In this document: piece after piece, positions 18,095-26,442 of the stretch
How the letters are laid out: every line of letters begins with the position of its first letter
Position numbering within the stretch: the stretch's first letter is position 1
Position numbers and translations under genes: made by a program
Origin: an uncultured Bacteroidales bacterium
GTDB lineage: Bacteria > Bacteroidota > Bacteroidia > Bacteroidales > FEN-979
Assembly (NCBI GenBank): GCA_903915465.1
Contig: CAIWTA010000137.1
Span: forward strand, 1-44,841
Reading direction: 5' to 3'
DNA: 44,841 bases
Notes under the pieces: generated by a model
Seen by the model: the letters and a program-made list of their open reading frames with translations, nothing else
Told to the model about the DNA's origin: nothing
Databases searched by the model: none

Positions 18095-18299
18095 GGCTCT
18101 CATCTTATTTTCTTCAAAATTATCAATTATTTGAGAACTATAAGTTTTTTTATCGCTTATGATCTTATGATTTGACAGGCAGAGCAAAAAAAAAGCTTCG
18201 GTTTCCCGGTAAACCGGTAAGTCGTAATACAAGGCCATGTTCAAAAAAATAAATCCGGCCGCTTAGCGATATTTATTCAATTGTTATATAGCTAATTTG
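18095..18299. other. Intergenic region, nothing recognised
   Basis: About 205 bp between the vapB remnant and the DUF1566-tail remnant. No coding or RNA feature was seen. Confidence 0.35.
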
Positions 18300-18380
18300 T
18301 TAAAAAGCCCGAACCGCACGCACACAGTAGGGGTAGAATTTAGCGTAGCTGTTTTAGATGCCATTATAGAAATCACCGAT
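18300..18380 (-). pseudogene. In-frame remnant of a DUF1566-type C-terminus after paralogue 2
   Basis: Directly after the TGA of paralogue 2 (18383-18381) the same frame continues IGDFYNGI, then TAA, then NSYAKFYPYCVRAVRAF and a final TAA (18302-18300). The ending VRAVRAF is the classic C-terminus of DUF1566/FSMP-like proteins, while paralogue 2 itself ends in the alternative RCLRD form. So an 81-bp piece of a second, different tail sits behind the active one. Its non-constant codons (TAT, ATC, AGC, TAC, TTC, TAC, CCC, TAC, TGT) again look derivable from AAC/AAT by adenine changes, and the internal TAA could come from AAA. Confidence 0.68.
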
Positions 18381-18498
18381 TCAGTCTCTGAGGCAGCGGA
18401 GGGGAAAGCCGTCCGCCTTGTAGTAGTTGTTTATGAAACTATAGTCACTGTGGAACGCTAGGTACCAGCCATTTGAAGCGCTGGACTGTGTACTGCTC
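18381..18498 (-). other. Candidate DGR-type variable region in paralogue 2
   Basis: Tail codons after TAC TGG AGC AGT ACA CAG are TCC AGC GCT TCA AAT GGC TGG TAC CTA GCG TTC CAC AGT GAC TAT AGT TTC ATA AAC AAC TAC TAC AAG GCG GAC GGC. Most variable ones are NNC, and all can be read as A-to-N changes of AAC/AAT/ACN codons. Constant words differ from paralogue 1, so a different template would be needed. Confidence 0.45.
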
Positions 18499-19286
18499 CA
18501 GTAATTGCCATTCGAGCCGCGAGTGTACAACGCACCATTGCCTTCGTACAGGGTCCCGGCAGCATGCATTTTTAATGCAGAGTACCATGGGCCAATCCAA
18601 TTTGTCCAGTTTCCACTCGCATCTACGTTGGTCCATTCAGTATATGTTGGTATGCGCCAGTCAGCGCCAAGTTCGAGTGTACATGGATCGTTGGCTGTCT
18701 GCCAGTCAAGGTTTTCATTGATATAGGTTATCCAGGTGGTATTGGGTGTTCGGGTTAAGTTATCATACTTATACCCCTGTTGGCGGTTAAATTGCCAGTA
18801 CCAGCCTGCAGAAGCTTCGGTGGCATCGTTAACAGCGGTTGCCTGGTGGTCAGCACCAAGGTTACTGGTAATCCAGCATTTTGAAAGTTCACCGGGGATA
18901 TTTGTTACTGTACCGTAAATAACTGTCTTGGTAACCGGTGCCACGGCTCCTGCTGCATGGTTAATTGTGATAAGATTGCCGCATGAAAAAGGTGGTACAA
19001 TTGTTCCTGTTCCATAAGCCACTTCTTTCCATAGATTATCAGTAGCAACAAAAATATACATTTTACTGTCGGTCGTACAAAAGACCTGCAAGCCATTTGC
19101 AGGGTTTGAAATTGTCAGTATCTGACTTTGCGATAATCGAGGAAGCAAGAACCCTTTGTTATTGAATTTCACATCCAGCCCGGCGGACTGGTTAGATTGA
19201 GCACCGTCAGTATTGATGCTCACCTGGGCAAATGATACACTGCTGAAATGCAGAAACATAACGATAAATATAGATATTTTTTTCAT
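18381..19286 (-). CDS. Secreted FSMP/DUF1566-like protein, paralogue 2
   Basis: 301 residues from the ATG at 19286 (MKKISIFIVMFLHFSSVSFA, signal peptide); nine further codons upstream are open but do not look like a signal. The N-terminal region AGLDVKFNNKGFLLPRLSQ ... NPANGLQVFCTTDSKMYIF is nearly identical to paralogue 3 (19380), showing recent duplication. The C-terminal half carries the lectin-like DUF1566/FSMP fold (WRIPTYTEW, GNYWSSTQS, GFPLRCLRD) and differs from the neighbours. It lies 93 bp downstream of paralogue 3 on the same strand and has no visible promoter of its own, so co-transcription is likely. Ligand unknown. Confidence 0.8.
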   Translation of the reverse strand: MKKISIFIVMFLHFSSVSFAQVSINTDGAQSNQSAGLDVKFNNKGFLLPRLSQSQILTISNPANGLQVFCTTDSKMYIFVATDNLWKEVAYGTGTIVPPFSCGNLITINHAAGAVAPVTKTVIYGTVTNIPGELSKCWITSNLGADHQATAVNDATEASAGWYWQFNRQQGYKYDNLTRTPNTTWITYINENLDWQTANDPCTLELGADWRIPTYTEWTNVDASGNWTNWIGPWYSALKMHAAGTLYEGNGALYTRGSNGNYWSSTQSSASNGWYLAFHSDYSFINNYYKADGFPLRCLRD

Positions 19287-19379
19287 GTTTTCAAATCGTG
19301 TCAAAAAGAACATTTGTTGTTTTTTATTTAGTAGACTTTGGGACTCACCTTCCTTGAGGGGGTATTAAGCTGGAGTTTG

Positions 19380-20306
19380 TCAATTCTTTAGACAGCGCAC
19401 AGAATAACCATTATTCTTACTTTGGTCGTATTTGAGTGTTTCGCTGGTGCTATAGAGCACATATCTGCACCAGACATTGTCCCAGAAACTCTCCACTGAT
19501 GAACTCCACCAGTAGTCAGTTCTGGAAAAGTAGTCGAACGCTCCACCGAGGACACGATAACCTGCCGGAACGGCTGTAAATCCGCTAACGTTGGTTGCCC
19601 CGGTGTTTGGGTTAGACCATAGACCAGTACCAGCCTCTATAGTACCGGTAGATTTCATTTTCCCGCCCGCTACACTTTCTCCTCCAAGAAATGTAATAAT
19701 TGTAGTCCACTCAGCATCCGTTGGAATATGCCAGTCAGTGGGACATATTCCCTGAACACCTTCTGTGTTTAAATATTGCATCATCTCATTCCATTGGTAA
19801 AGGCCACCATAAATGGTACAATTTGATTCAATGTCATTGTAGCAATATTTTTCAATAACACTGTTGTTTATTTGTTGCTGTGAACCAGCTATTATTGATC
19901 CGATATTCAGGTTTTCTTTGAACCAACACTGGGTTCCAATCTGAATCGTATTATAAGATTTTCCATCCCTGTTATCAGTTATGGGATTACCACATGAAAA
20001 AGGTATTACAATTGTTCCTGTTCCGTAAGCAACTTCTTTCCATAGATTAGCAACAGAAATAAAAATATACATTTTACTGTCGGTCGTACAAAAAACCTGT
20101 AAGCCATTTGCAGGGTTTGAAATCGTCTGAATCTGACTCAATGATAATCGGGGAGGCAAGAACCCTTTGTTGTTGAATTTCACATCCAGCCCTGCCGACG
20201 GGTCAGGTTGAGTGCCATCGGTATTAATTCCTACCTGTGCCGAAAGCTGAAAGGTTATTGACAAAAAGATTGCCAGAATGGCCATGATAAGTAAATGATT
20301 TTTCAT
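19380..20306 (-). CDS. Secreted FSMP-domain protein, paralogue 3
   Basis: 308 residues with the signal peptide MKNHLLIMAILAIFLSITFQ, nearly that of paralogue 1. The block [19 protein letters not shown] ... YGTGTIVIPFSCGNPIT is shared with paralogue 2. The FSMP domain follows: DNRDGKSYNTIQIGTQCWF, LYQWNEMMQYL, CPTDWHIPTDAEW, DYWWSSSVES, GYSVRCLKN. It therefore looks like a mosaic between paralogues 1 and 2. Its last 100 bases do not show the strict NNC pattern of the other two, which makes it a useful internal contrast. Its promoter region is a duplicate of that of paralogue 1. Cell-surface or secreted; ligand unknown. Confidence 0.82.
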   Translation of the reverse strand: MKNHLLIMAILAIFLSITFQLSAQVGINTDGTQPDPSAGLDVKFNNKGFLPPRLSLSQIQTISNPANGLQVFCTTDSKMYIFISVANLWKEVAYGTGTIVIPFSCGNPITDNRDGKSYNTIQIGTQCWFKENLNIGSIIAGSQQQINNSVIEKYCYNDIESNCTIYGGLYQWNEMMQYLNTEGVQGICPTDWHIPTDAEWTTIITFLGGESVAGGKMKSTGTIEAGTGLWSNPNTGATNVSGFTAVPAGYRVLGGAFDYFSRTDYWWSSSVESFWDNVWCRYVLYSTSETLKYDQSKNNGYSVRCLKN

Positions 20307-20434
20307 AGAAAAAGGGGGGTTAATAAAGTTTTTGATTAAGTAGCTATTAAGACATAAAGATACAAATTTATTTCAGATTTTTAATAACAAATCGGCTGGA
20401 TGGGGTAAATCTTATTTTGATGGGGTGGAATAAA
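20307..20434 (-). repeat. Duplicated upstream/promoter block, copy 2
   Basis: Counterpart of 16873-16999. On the minus strand it has TATCTTTA (20362-20355) at the position of the -7 box and the same CCGATTTGTTATTAA upstream. The similarity ends about 35 bp before the prfA promoter box. Confidence 0.8.
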
Positions 20435-20468
20435 CCATATCCTGAAAAATAAATACAGCCAATTTTTG

Positions 20469-20476
20469 TACCTTTG
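20469..20476 (+). promoter_or_regulatory. -7 promoter box for prfA
   Basis: TACCTTTG matches TAnnTTTG, 24 bp before the prfA ATG. No good TTTG partner is seen at 19-21 bases. It lies inside the longer possible reading of prfA, supporting the start at 20501. Confidence 0.5.
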
Positions 20477-20500
20477 CGCTTCCTTTTCAATCTAAGGAAG

Positions 20501-21571
20501 ATGTTAGAAAAAATCGAAGCCATTAAGCTGAAATACGATGAAATTGAAGCCCAGATTGCTGATCCTGCAGTGATGAGCGACATGAAGCGCTACATTAAGC
20601 TGAGCAAGGATTATAAGTCGCTTCAACCCATCATGGATGCTTTCGAAAAATACAAGAATATCCTTGCAAACCTTGACCATGCAAAGGAAATCGTCTATAA
20701 CGAAAAAGACGAAGAGTTCAGGGCTATGGCAAAAGAGGAAGTAGAAACGCTTTCGCGCCAGAAAGATCAGATGGAAGACGATATCAGGTTGTTGCTTGTA
20801 CCTGTTGATCCTGAAGATGCCAAAAATGCAGTTGTTGAGATCCGCGCCGGTACCGGCGGTGATGAAGCCAGCATCTTTGCAGGCGATCTTTACAGGATGT
20901 ACAATAAATTCTGTGAAAACCGCGGCTGGAAGGTAGAAATGGTAGATTTTACCGAAGGAACCGCAGGAGGATTTAAGGAAGTTATTTTTGATGTCAGCGG
21001 TGAAGGTGTATATGGTATTATGAAATATGAATCGGGTGTTCACCGGGTGCAGCGTGTTCCACAAACAGAAACCCAGGGAAGGGTTCATACTTCTGCAGCA
21101 ACTGTAGCAATTTTACCTGAGGCTGATGAATTCGAAGTAGAAGTAAAAGCTTCAGATGTTCGTAAAGACACTTTCTGCTCTTCCGGTCCCGGCGGTCAAT
21201 CCGTGAACACAACCTATTCCGCCGTTCGCCTGACTCATGTTCCTTCAGGAATTGTGGTAAGTTGCCAGGATGAAAAATCCCAGATCAAGAATTTTGAAAA
21301 AGCCATGAAAGTATTACGGTCAAGGCTTTATGAACTGGAACACCAAAAATACCTAGACGAGATCTCCAAGAAAAGGAAAACCATGGTTTCCACAGGCGAC
21401 CGTTCTGCCAAAATCCGTACTTATAACTATCCGCAAAGCCGGGTTACTGACCATCGGATCAACCTTACCATGTATAACCTTGCGGTGGTCATGGACGGAG
21501 ATGTAATGCCGCTCATCGAAGCGCTTCAATTGGCGGAAAATGCCGAGAAGATGAAAGAAGCAGTAAGTTGA
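20501..21571 (+). CDS. prfA: Peptide chain release factor 1
   Basis: 356 residues from the ATG at 20501 ([20 protein letters not shown]), the usual length. The open frame begins nine codons earlier, but homologues start here and AAGGAAG precedes the ATG. RF1 reads UAA and UAG and triggers peptide release on the ribosome. Motifs: [20 protein letters not shown], the [19 protein letters not shown] segment of RF1, and the catalytic Gly-Gly-Gln at 231-233 within [11 protein letters not shown], followed by the DEKSQIKN segment. It marks the right border of the minus-strand accessory island. Confidence 0.97.
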   Translation: MLEKIEAIKLKYDEIEAQIADPAVMSDMKRYIKLSKDYKSLQPIMDAFEKYKNILANLDHAKEIVYNEKDEEFRAMAKEEVETLSRQKDQMEDDIRLLLVPVDPEDAKNAVVEIRAGTGGDEASIFAGDLYRMYNKFCENRGWKVEMVDFTEGTAGGFKEVIFDVSGEGVYGIMKYESGVHRVQRVPQTETQGRVHTSAATVAILPEADEFEVEVKASDVRKDTFCSSGPGGQSVNTTYSAVRLTHVPSGIVVSCQDEKSQIKNFEKAMKVLRSRLYELEHQKYLDEISKKRKTMVSTGDRSAKIRTYNYPQSRVTDHRINLTMYNLAVVMDGDVMPLIEALQLAENAEKMKEAVS

Positions 21572-21576
21572 TTTTT

Positions 21577-21634
21577 ATTACACGAAGATTCATAGAGAAA
21601 TTAGATACAAAAACTTCGTGACACTTCGTGTAAT
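21577..21634. terminator. Hairpin between prfA and pyrF, possible terminator
   Basis: ATTACACGAAG (21577-21587) and CTTCGTGTAAT (21624-21634) are perfect 11-bp inverted copies. A second ACTTCGTG copy lies just inside the right arm. There is no strong T run, so termination is uncertain; similar CACGAAG words occur at 2972-3002. Confidence 0.5.
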
Positions 21635-21649
21635 TTAACCCAAGATAAA

Positions 21650-22486
21650 ATGACCCGCTCAGAGCTGATCTCAATAATCAAAAAAAAGAAATCATTTCTT
21701 TGTATCGGTCTTGACACCGACCTTTCAAAAATCCCGTCTCATCTCCTGAATGAAGACGACCCGGCATTTGAATTCAACAAGCAGATCATTGATGCCACGC
21801 ACGAATATGCAGTTGCTTTTAAACCCAACCTTGCATTTTATGAGTGCAACGGAATCCTGGGATGGCAAAGTCTGACAAAAACAATTCAGTACCTGAAAAA
21901 ATTTGAAGTCTTTACCATCGCTGATGCCAAACGTGGAGATATCGGGAATACTTCTACTCAATATGCAAAGGCATTTTTTTCTCCTACCCAATCGGGATTG
22001 GACTTTGATGCCGTGACAGTTGCGCCATATATGGGTGAAGATTCTGTAAAACCTTTTCTTGAATTTAAGGATAAATGGATTGTGCTTCTTGCACTCACAT
22101 CCAACAAAGGAGCGTACGATTTTCAATTTACTCAAGCTGAAGAAATACCTCTTTTCGAGAAGGTCCTGGAAAGATCGAAATCATGGGGAAATGAAGAAAA
22201 TATGATGTTCGTTGTTGGTGCGACCAAAGCGGAAATGCTCACGCAGGTAAGGAAAATTGTTCCGGATCATTTTCTGCTGGTTCCCGGAGTAGGCGCGCAG
22301 GGCGGCAGTCTGCTGGAGGTTGCAAAGTATGGCTTATCTAAAGATTGTGGATTGCTTGTGAATTCTTCCAGAAATATCATCTATGCATCCAATTCAACTG
22401 ATTTTGCTGAGAAGGCAAAAGAAGAAGCGCTAAAGATGCAAACCGAAATGGCTGAGATCCTGGTCAGCCGGGGGATTCTGTGCTAA
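21650..22486 (+). CDS. pyrF: Orotidine 5'-phosphate decarboxylase
   Basis: 278 residues of the long (type 2) form of OMP decarboxylase, the last step of UMP synthesis. Visible: [12 protein letters not shown] near the N-terminus, FKPNLAFYE, the catalytic [16 protein letters not shown] with Lys94, [11 protein letters not shown], and the phosphate-binding [14 protein letters not shown] and [10 protein letters not shown] segments near the C-terminus. The ATG at 21650 is the only sensible start. It lies 78 bp after prfA with the CACGAAG hairpin between, so the two may or may not share a transcript. Confidence 0.96.
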   Translation: MTRSELISIIKKKKSFLCIGLDTDLSKIPSHLLNEDDPAFEFNKQIIDATHEYAVAFKPNLAFYECNGILGWQSLTKTIQYLKKFEVFTIADAKRGDIGNTSTQYAKAFFSPTQSGLDFDAVTVAPYMGEDSVKPFLEFKDKWIVLLALTSNKGAYDFQFTQAEEIPLFEKVLERSKSWGNEENMMFVVGATKAEMLTQVRKIVPDHFLLVPGVGAQGGSLLEVAKYGLSKDCGLLVNSSRNIIYASNSTDFAEKAKEEALKMQTEMAEILVSRGILC

Positions 22487-22509
22487 ACAAACTGCTATCT
22501 GTTGACTTC

Positions 22510-22613
22510 AATGCAGGAATGCGGGAATGCAGGAATGCGGGAATGCGGGAATGAAGGAATGCAGGAATGCAGAAATGCAGGAATGCGGGAATGTGGGAAT
22601 GTAGGAATTAGGG
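22510..22613. repeat. Tandem array, 13 units of 8 bp
   Basis: Units are AATGCAGG, AATGCGGG and close variants (AATGAAGG, AATGTGGG, AATTAGGG), in perfect period 8 for 104 bp. It fills the gap between the convergent pyrF and AlkD-like genes. It is open in several frames, but no gene signal was seen. Confidence 0.93.
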
Positions 22614-22633
22614 ATTCGTAAATTGCTTTTCTT

Positions 22634-23323
22634 CTATTGCTTCTTCTTTCCTTTAATCCTGGCGATGGTCTTCGGATCATTCAGTTCCCTCAATGCATCG
22701 GCTGCAATCCAACGGGCAGTTTTCGATTCCTGCTGAGCAATCTTTTGTGCCGTTATGACAGCATGCTGATAAAGGAAAATACTGCGTTTCCCGATCTGGC
22801 GAAGCGCCCAGTTCACCGATTTCTTCACAAAATTCCTGTCATCATTGGATTCCCGTTCAATAACAGGAAGGAACTGTAACAACTTTTCATCCGGAGATTT
22901 CTTGTCGTGCACAGCTAATACAGCCATCATGACAAAACCTGCCCTTTTAACATATACCTGTTCTTCCCTGCTCCAGGAATGAGCTATCTCATATGCGAAA
23001 GGAGTTTTATCAAAAAGGGTGCTGCATGTCTGATCGCAGATATCCCATGAGTTAAAATCTCTTACCCATTCGTTCATCTGCTGAATTGTCACTTTTCCGG
23101 GTTCATCGATGAAAGCAGCCAGCATACGGGTTTCATGGTATCCGGCTTTCCAGAGTTCAAGCGCAAGTTCGTGGTTTTTACCGATTCTTTTCGCAAGCGC
23201 GCGCAGAGTTGGAAGGTTTATACCAAAAGCCCGTTCAGTATTGATACCGTAACGTGCCATCCCGGCAAGGTTGTGCGGGTTTTCTTCACGCTTTAAAATT
23301 TCTATGATCTCTTTGAGCTGCAT
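22634..23323 (-). CDS. AlkD-like DNA alkylation repair protein
   Basis: 229 residues from the ATG at 23323 (MQLKEIIEILKREENP); a start seven codons upstream is possible. It is an all-helical HEAT-like repeat protein of the AlkD family, DNA glycosylases that remove positively charged alkylated bases. Residues matching the AlkD DNA-lesion site are visible: the W93-x3-D97 pair within FNSWDICDQTC, Arg127 in VKRAGF, and W172 with Arg175 in NWALRQIGKR. The ATG overlaps the ilvE stop by one base (TGATG), so translation is probably coupled and the genes form an operon. The substrate range is inferred from the family. Confidence 0.8.
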   Translation of the reverse strand: MQLKEIIEILKREENPHNLAGMARYGINTERAFGINLPTLRALAKRIGKNHELALELWKAGYHETRMLAAFIDEPGKVTIQQMNEWVRDFNSWDICDQTCSTLFDKTPFAYEIAHSWSREEQVYVKRAGFVMMAVLAVHDKKSPDEKLLQFLPVIERESNDDRNFVKKSVNWALRQIGKRSIFLYQHAVITAQKIAQQESKTARWIAADALRELNDPKTIARIKGKKKQ

Positions 23324-24342
23324 CAGTTGATGATGGTATTCCATCCATGCGTATCGGGTTCCAGGCCTTCCTGGATACCTTTCAGTTTGTTATAAAGTCG
23401 CGTAGAGATCGGGCCTGCAACACCGTCTTTGCAATATTGATAAACCTTACCGGTTTCACGGTCAACGATCTGGCCGATGGGTGAAATGACAGCAGCAGTA
23501 CCACAGGCACCGGCTTCTTCAAAGGTCTCCAGTTCTTCAACAGGAACATGCCGTTGCTCGACCTTCATTCCAGATTCCTTTGCTAATTCCCGGAGCGCCA
23601 TATTCGTGATAGACGGAAGAATGGTAATTGATTCCGGCGTTATATATGTATTGTTCTTTATCCCGAAGAAATTGGCAGGACCAGCTTCATCAATGTATTT
23701 TTTTTCTTTTGCATCGAGGAAAATTACTGATGCAAAACCTTCCTCATGTGCGCGGGAACCCGGGCGAAGGCTGGCTGCATAGTTTCCACCAACCTTGATA
23801 TTTCCTGTTCCCAATGGTGCAGCCCGGTCGTAATCGCGGACGATCTGCATCTTAACGGGTTTGAATCCTTCTCTGAAATAAGGTCCGACAGGGCCAACAA
23901 ATACCAAAAAAGTATATTCCTGTGCCGGTTTCACACCGACCTGAGCTCCGGTACCAATAAGCAGCGGACGAATATAGAGAGAGGCTCCTTCGCCGTAAGG
24001 CGGAACATACTTCAGATTCAAATTGACAACTTTGATCACAGCTTCCCGGAATAAATCTGCTGGTACTTCCGGCATCATCAGTCCGTCCGCTGATCTGTTC
24101 ATCCGTTTTCCATTTTCTTCCAGACGAAAAATCCGGATTTTATCATCCGCACCAGTGAAGGCCTTCATGCCTTCAAAAGCCTCCTGTCCGTAATGAAGAC
24201 AAGTGGCAGCCATGTGCATATGGATGTATTCCGATTCGGATACTTCCAACTGTCCCCATTTCCCATCTTTGTATAGACAGCGGATATTGAAATCTGTTTT
24301 GAAATAACCGAAGGGCAGGCATTTCCAATTTATCGGGTTCAT
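23323..24342 (-). CDS. ilvE: Branched-chain amino acid aminotransferase
   Basis: 339 residues of fold-type IV PLP aminotransferase, branched-chain type, which interconverts Leu, Ile and Val with their 2-oxo acids using glutamate/2-oxoglutarate. Motifs: CLHYGQEAFEGMKAF, LYIRPLLIGTG, and the PLP-binding Lys183 in GTGNIKVGGNYAAS. Further motifs are EAGPANFFGI (normally E-x-G-T-A-N, here Pro in place of Thr) and EAGACGTAAVISPIG. Length and start fit bacterial eukaryote-like IlvE proteins. Downstream it is coupled by TGATG to the AlkD-like gene. It is divergent from htpG, with 180 bp between the two. Confidence 0.94.
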   Translation of the reverse strand: MNPINWKCLPFGYFKTDFNIRCLYKDGKWGQLEVSESEYIHMHMAATCLHYGQEAFEGMKAFTGADDKIRIFRLEENGKRMNRSADGLMMPEVPADLFREAVIKVVNLNLKYVPPYGEGASLYIRPLLIGTGAQVGVKPAQEYTFLVFVGPVGPYFREGFKPVKMQIVRDYDRAAPLGTGNIKVGGNYAASLRPGSRAHEEGFASVIFLDAKEKKYIDEAGPANFFGIKNNTYITPESITILPSITNMALRELAKESGMKVEQRHVPVEELETFEEAGACGTAAVISPIGQIVDRETGKVYQYCKDGVAGPISTRLYNKLKGIQEGLEPDTHGWNTIIN

Positions 24343-24528
24343 AGTTTCTTTATTTTGAAGTTATTGATTGATAGTTTGATTCGGCGATTACCTTGTAAAA
24401 TTAGAAAATTTATTGAAAACTAAAACGAAATCACAATTTTTTCTTTTCCCGGTCATTTTGTCAGACAGTATTCAATGGCACTTACTTTGATGAGGGCGGA
24501 AAGACAAATAACCAAAACTATCATGACT

Positions 24529-26436
24529 ATGCAAAAAGGAAAAATCAACGTTCAAACAGAAAACATCTTTCCAATCATAAAAAAATTCCTCTATTCCGAC
24601 CATGAGATATTCCTCCGAGAGCTGATCTCAAATGCAGTAGATGCCACGCAGAAGCTGAAAACCCTGTCTTCGCTCGGAAAATACAACGGCGACATGAGCG
24701 ACCTTACTATTGAAGTTTCAGTAGATAAGAAAAAGAAGACTATCAGGATAGTAGATAAAGGACTTGGAATGACAGCAGAAGAGGTTGATAAATATATTAA
24801 CCAGATTGCTTTTTCGAGTGCAGAAGAGTTTGTCAAGAAATTCAAGACAAAGTCGGAAGCTGAATTGAACGCTCTCATCGGTCATTTCGGCCTGGGATTC
24901 TATTCTACTTTTATGGTTGCCGACCAGGTTGAGATTCTTACAAAAACTTACAAAAAAGGAGGTGAAACCAAAGCTGTACGCTGGGAGTGCGATGGAAGTC
25001 CCGAGTATTCCATGGAAGAATCTGATAAAAAAGACCGTGGAACTGAGATCATCATTCATGTATCAGATGAGTCGAAAGAATATCTTGAAGAGCACAAAAT
25101 CCTTCAGTTGTTGGAAAAATATTGCAAATTCCTTCCTATACCCATCCGGTTTGGGAACGAAAAGCATTGGGAAAAAGTTGAAGGAGAAAAGGATGCTGAA
25201 GGGAAAGATAAAGAGATCGAAGTTGAAAAACCGAGAATCATCAACAACACCAATCCATTATGGAAACAAAAGCCGGTAGAGCTGAAAGATGAGGATTATA
25301 AGAAATTTTACCGCGAGCTTTATCCATATAATTTTGAAGAGCCTCTGTTCCAGATTCACCTGAATGTTGATTATCCTTTCAATCTTACCGGGATTCTTTA
25401 TTTTCCAAAGGTTAAAAAAGCTTTTGAAGTACAGAAGGATAAGATCCAGCTTTATTGCAACCAGGTCTTTGTGACAGATTCTGTGGAAGGAATTGTACCG
25501 GATTTCCTGACAATGTTGCATGGAGTAATGGATTCACCTGATATTCCATTGAATGTTTCGCGCAGTTATCTGCAGAGCGACCCGAATGTTAAGAAGATCT
25601 CCAATCATATCACGAAAAAAGTAGCTGACAGGCTGGAAGAGCTTTTCAAGGAAAACCGCCAGGATTTCGAAGCAAAATGGGACGACATCAAAGTTTTTAT
25701 TGAATATGGGATCATTTCGGAACAAAATTTCTTTGACCGTGCGAAAAAATTCTGCCTGTTAAAGAATACGGAAGGAAAATACTTCACTTTCGAAGAATAT
25801 GAAAAACATATTAAGGATTCTCAGAAAAACAAAGAAGGTCAGCTCATTTATCTTTATACAAGCAATGTCCAGGAACAATACGGATTCATCCAATCCGTCA
25901 AGGAAAGAGGTTATGATGTACTACAGATGGATGGGATAATCGATGGGCATTTCATTAGTAACCTTGAGCAAAAATTAGAGAAATCGCATTTTACACGTGT
26001 AGATGCCGACACTGTTGACAACCTCATCAAAAAAGAAGACGCCATGCCATCCAAGCTGGATGAGGAGCAGAAGAAGCAATTGCAGGAGCTCATTGAAAAA
26101 CAGATCGACAAGCAAAAATTCACCACCACATTTGAAAGTCTGAGCGAAACTGAGCAACCCATGCTGATCACACAACCGGAATTCATGCGCCGCATGAAGG
26201 AAATGTCGGCAATGGGCGGGGGCATGACGTATATGGGTGAGTTACCTGAACATTACAACTTAGTTGTCAACACCAACCATCCGGTAATCGGACGTATATT
26301 GGTTGAAACACATGAAGAGAAGCAACAGGGAATCATCAAACATATTTTTGATCTTTCCATGCTGGCACAGAATCTTTTAAAAGGAAAAGACCTTGCAGAA
26401 TTTATCAAGAGAAGTACGGAGATGATTAAGGAGTAA
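24529..26436 (+). CDS. htpG: Molecular chaperone HtpG (Hsp90)
   Basis: 635 residues from the ATG at 24529 (MQKGKINVQTENIFPIIKKF), the family N-terminus; in-frame ATGs at 24523, 24475 and others would add residues not seen in homologues. It is a cytoplasmic ATP-dependent Hsp90 chaperone. N-terminal ATPase motifs are visible: FLRELISNAVDATQKL, VDKGLGMTAEEV, IGHFGLGFYSTFMVAD and DRGTEIIIH. The middle domain contains LNVDYPFNLTGILYFPK and LPLNVSRSYLQ-like sequence (IPLNVSRSYLQ), and the C-terminal domain carries a Met-rich EFMRRMKEMSAMGGG segment. It appears to be monocistronic. Confidence 0.97.
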   Translation: MQKGKINVQTENIFPIIKKFLYSDHEIFLRELISNAVDATQKLKTLSSLGKYNGDMSDLTIEVSVDKKKKTIRIVDKGLGMTAEEVDKYINQIAFSSAEEFVKKFKTKSEAELNALIGHFGLGFYSTFMVADQVEILTKTYKKGGETKAVRWECDGSPEYSMEESDKKDRGTEIIIHVSDESKEYLEEHKILQLLEKYCKFLPIPIRFGNEKHWEKVEGEKDAEGKDKEIEVEKPRIINNTNPLWKQKPVELKDEDYKKFYRELYPYNFEEPLFQIHLNVDYPFNLTGILYFPKVKKAFEVQKDKIQLYCNQVFVTDSVEGIVPDFLTMLHGVMDSPDIPLNVSRSYLQSDPNVKKISNHITKKVADRLEELFKENRQDFEAKWDDIKVFIEYGIISEQNFFDRAKKFCLLKNTEGKYFTFEEYEKHIKDSQKNKEGQLIYLYTSNVQEQYGFIQSVKERGYDVLQMDGIIDGHFISNLEQKLEKSHFTRVDADTVDNLIKKEDAMPSKLDEEQKKQLQELIEKQIDKQKFTTTFESLSETEQPMLITQPEFMRRMKEMSAMGGGMTYMGELPEHYNLVVNTNHPVIGRILVETHEEKQQGIIKHIFDLSMLAQNLLKGKDLAEFIKRSTEMIKE

Positions 26437-26442
26437 TTTTTA

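Noticed and set aside
15661-20440. DGR reverse transcriptase or accessory (Avd) gene in or near the island
   Set aside because: No reverse transcriptase motif or four-helix Avd-like frame was found on either strand; the machinery, if any, is elsewhere.
22495-22680. Minus-strand frame through the period-8 array, encoding a repetitive Pro/His/Ser peptide
   Set aside because: The period-8 DNA array explains the repeat; no start or neighbour supports translation.
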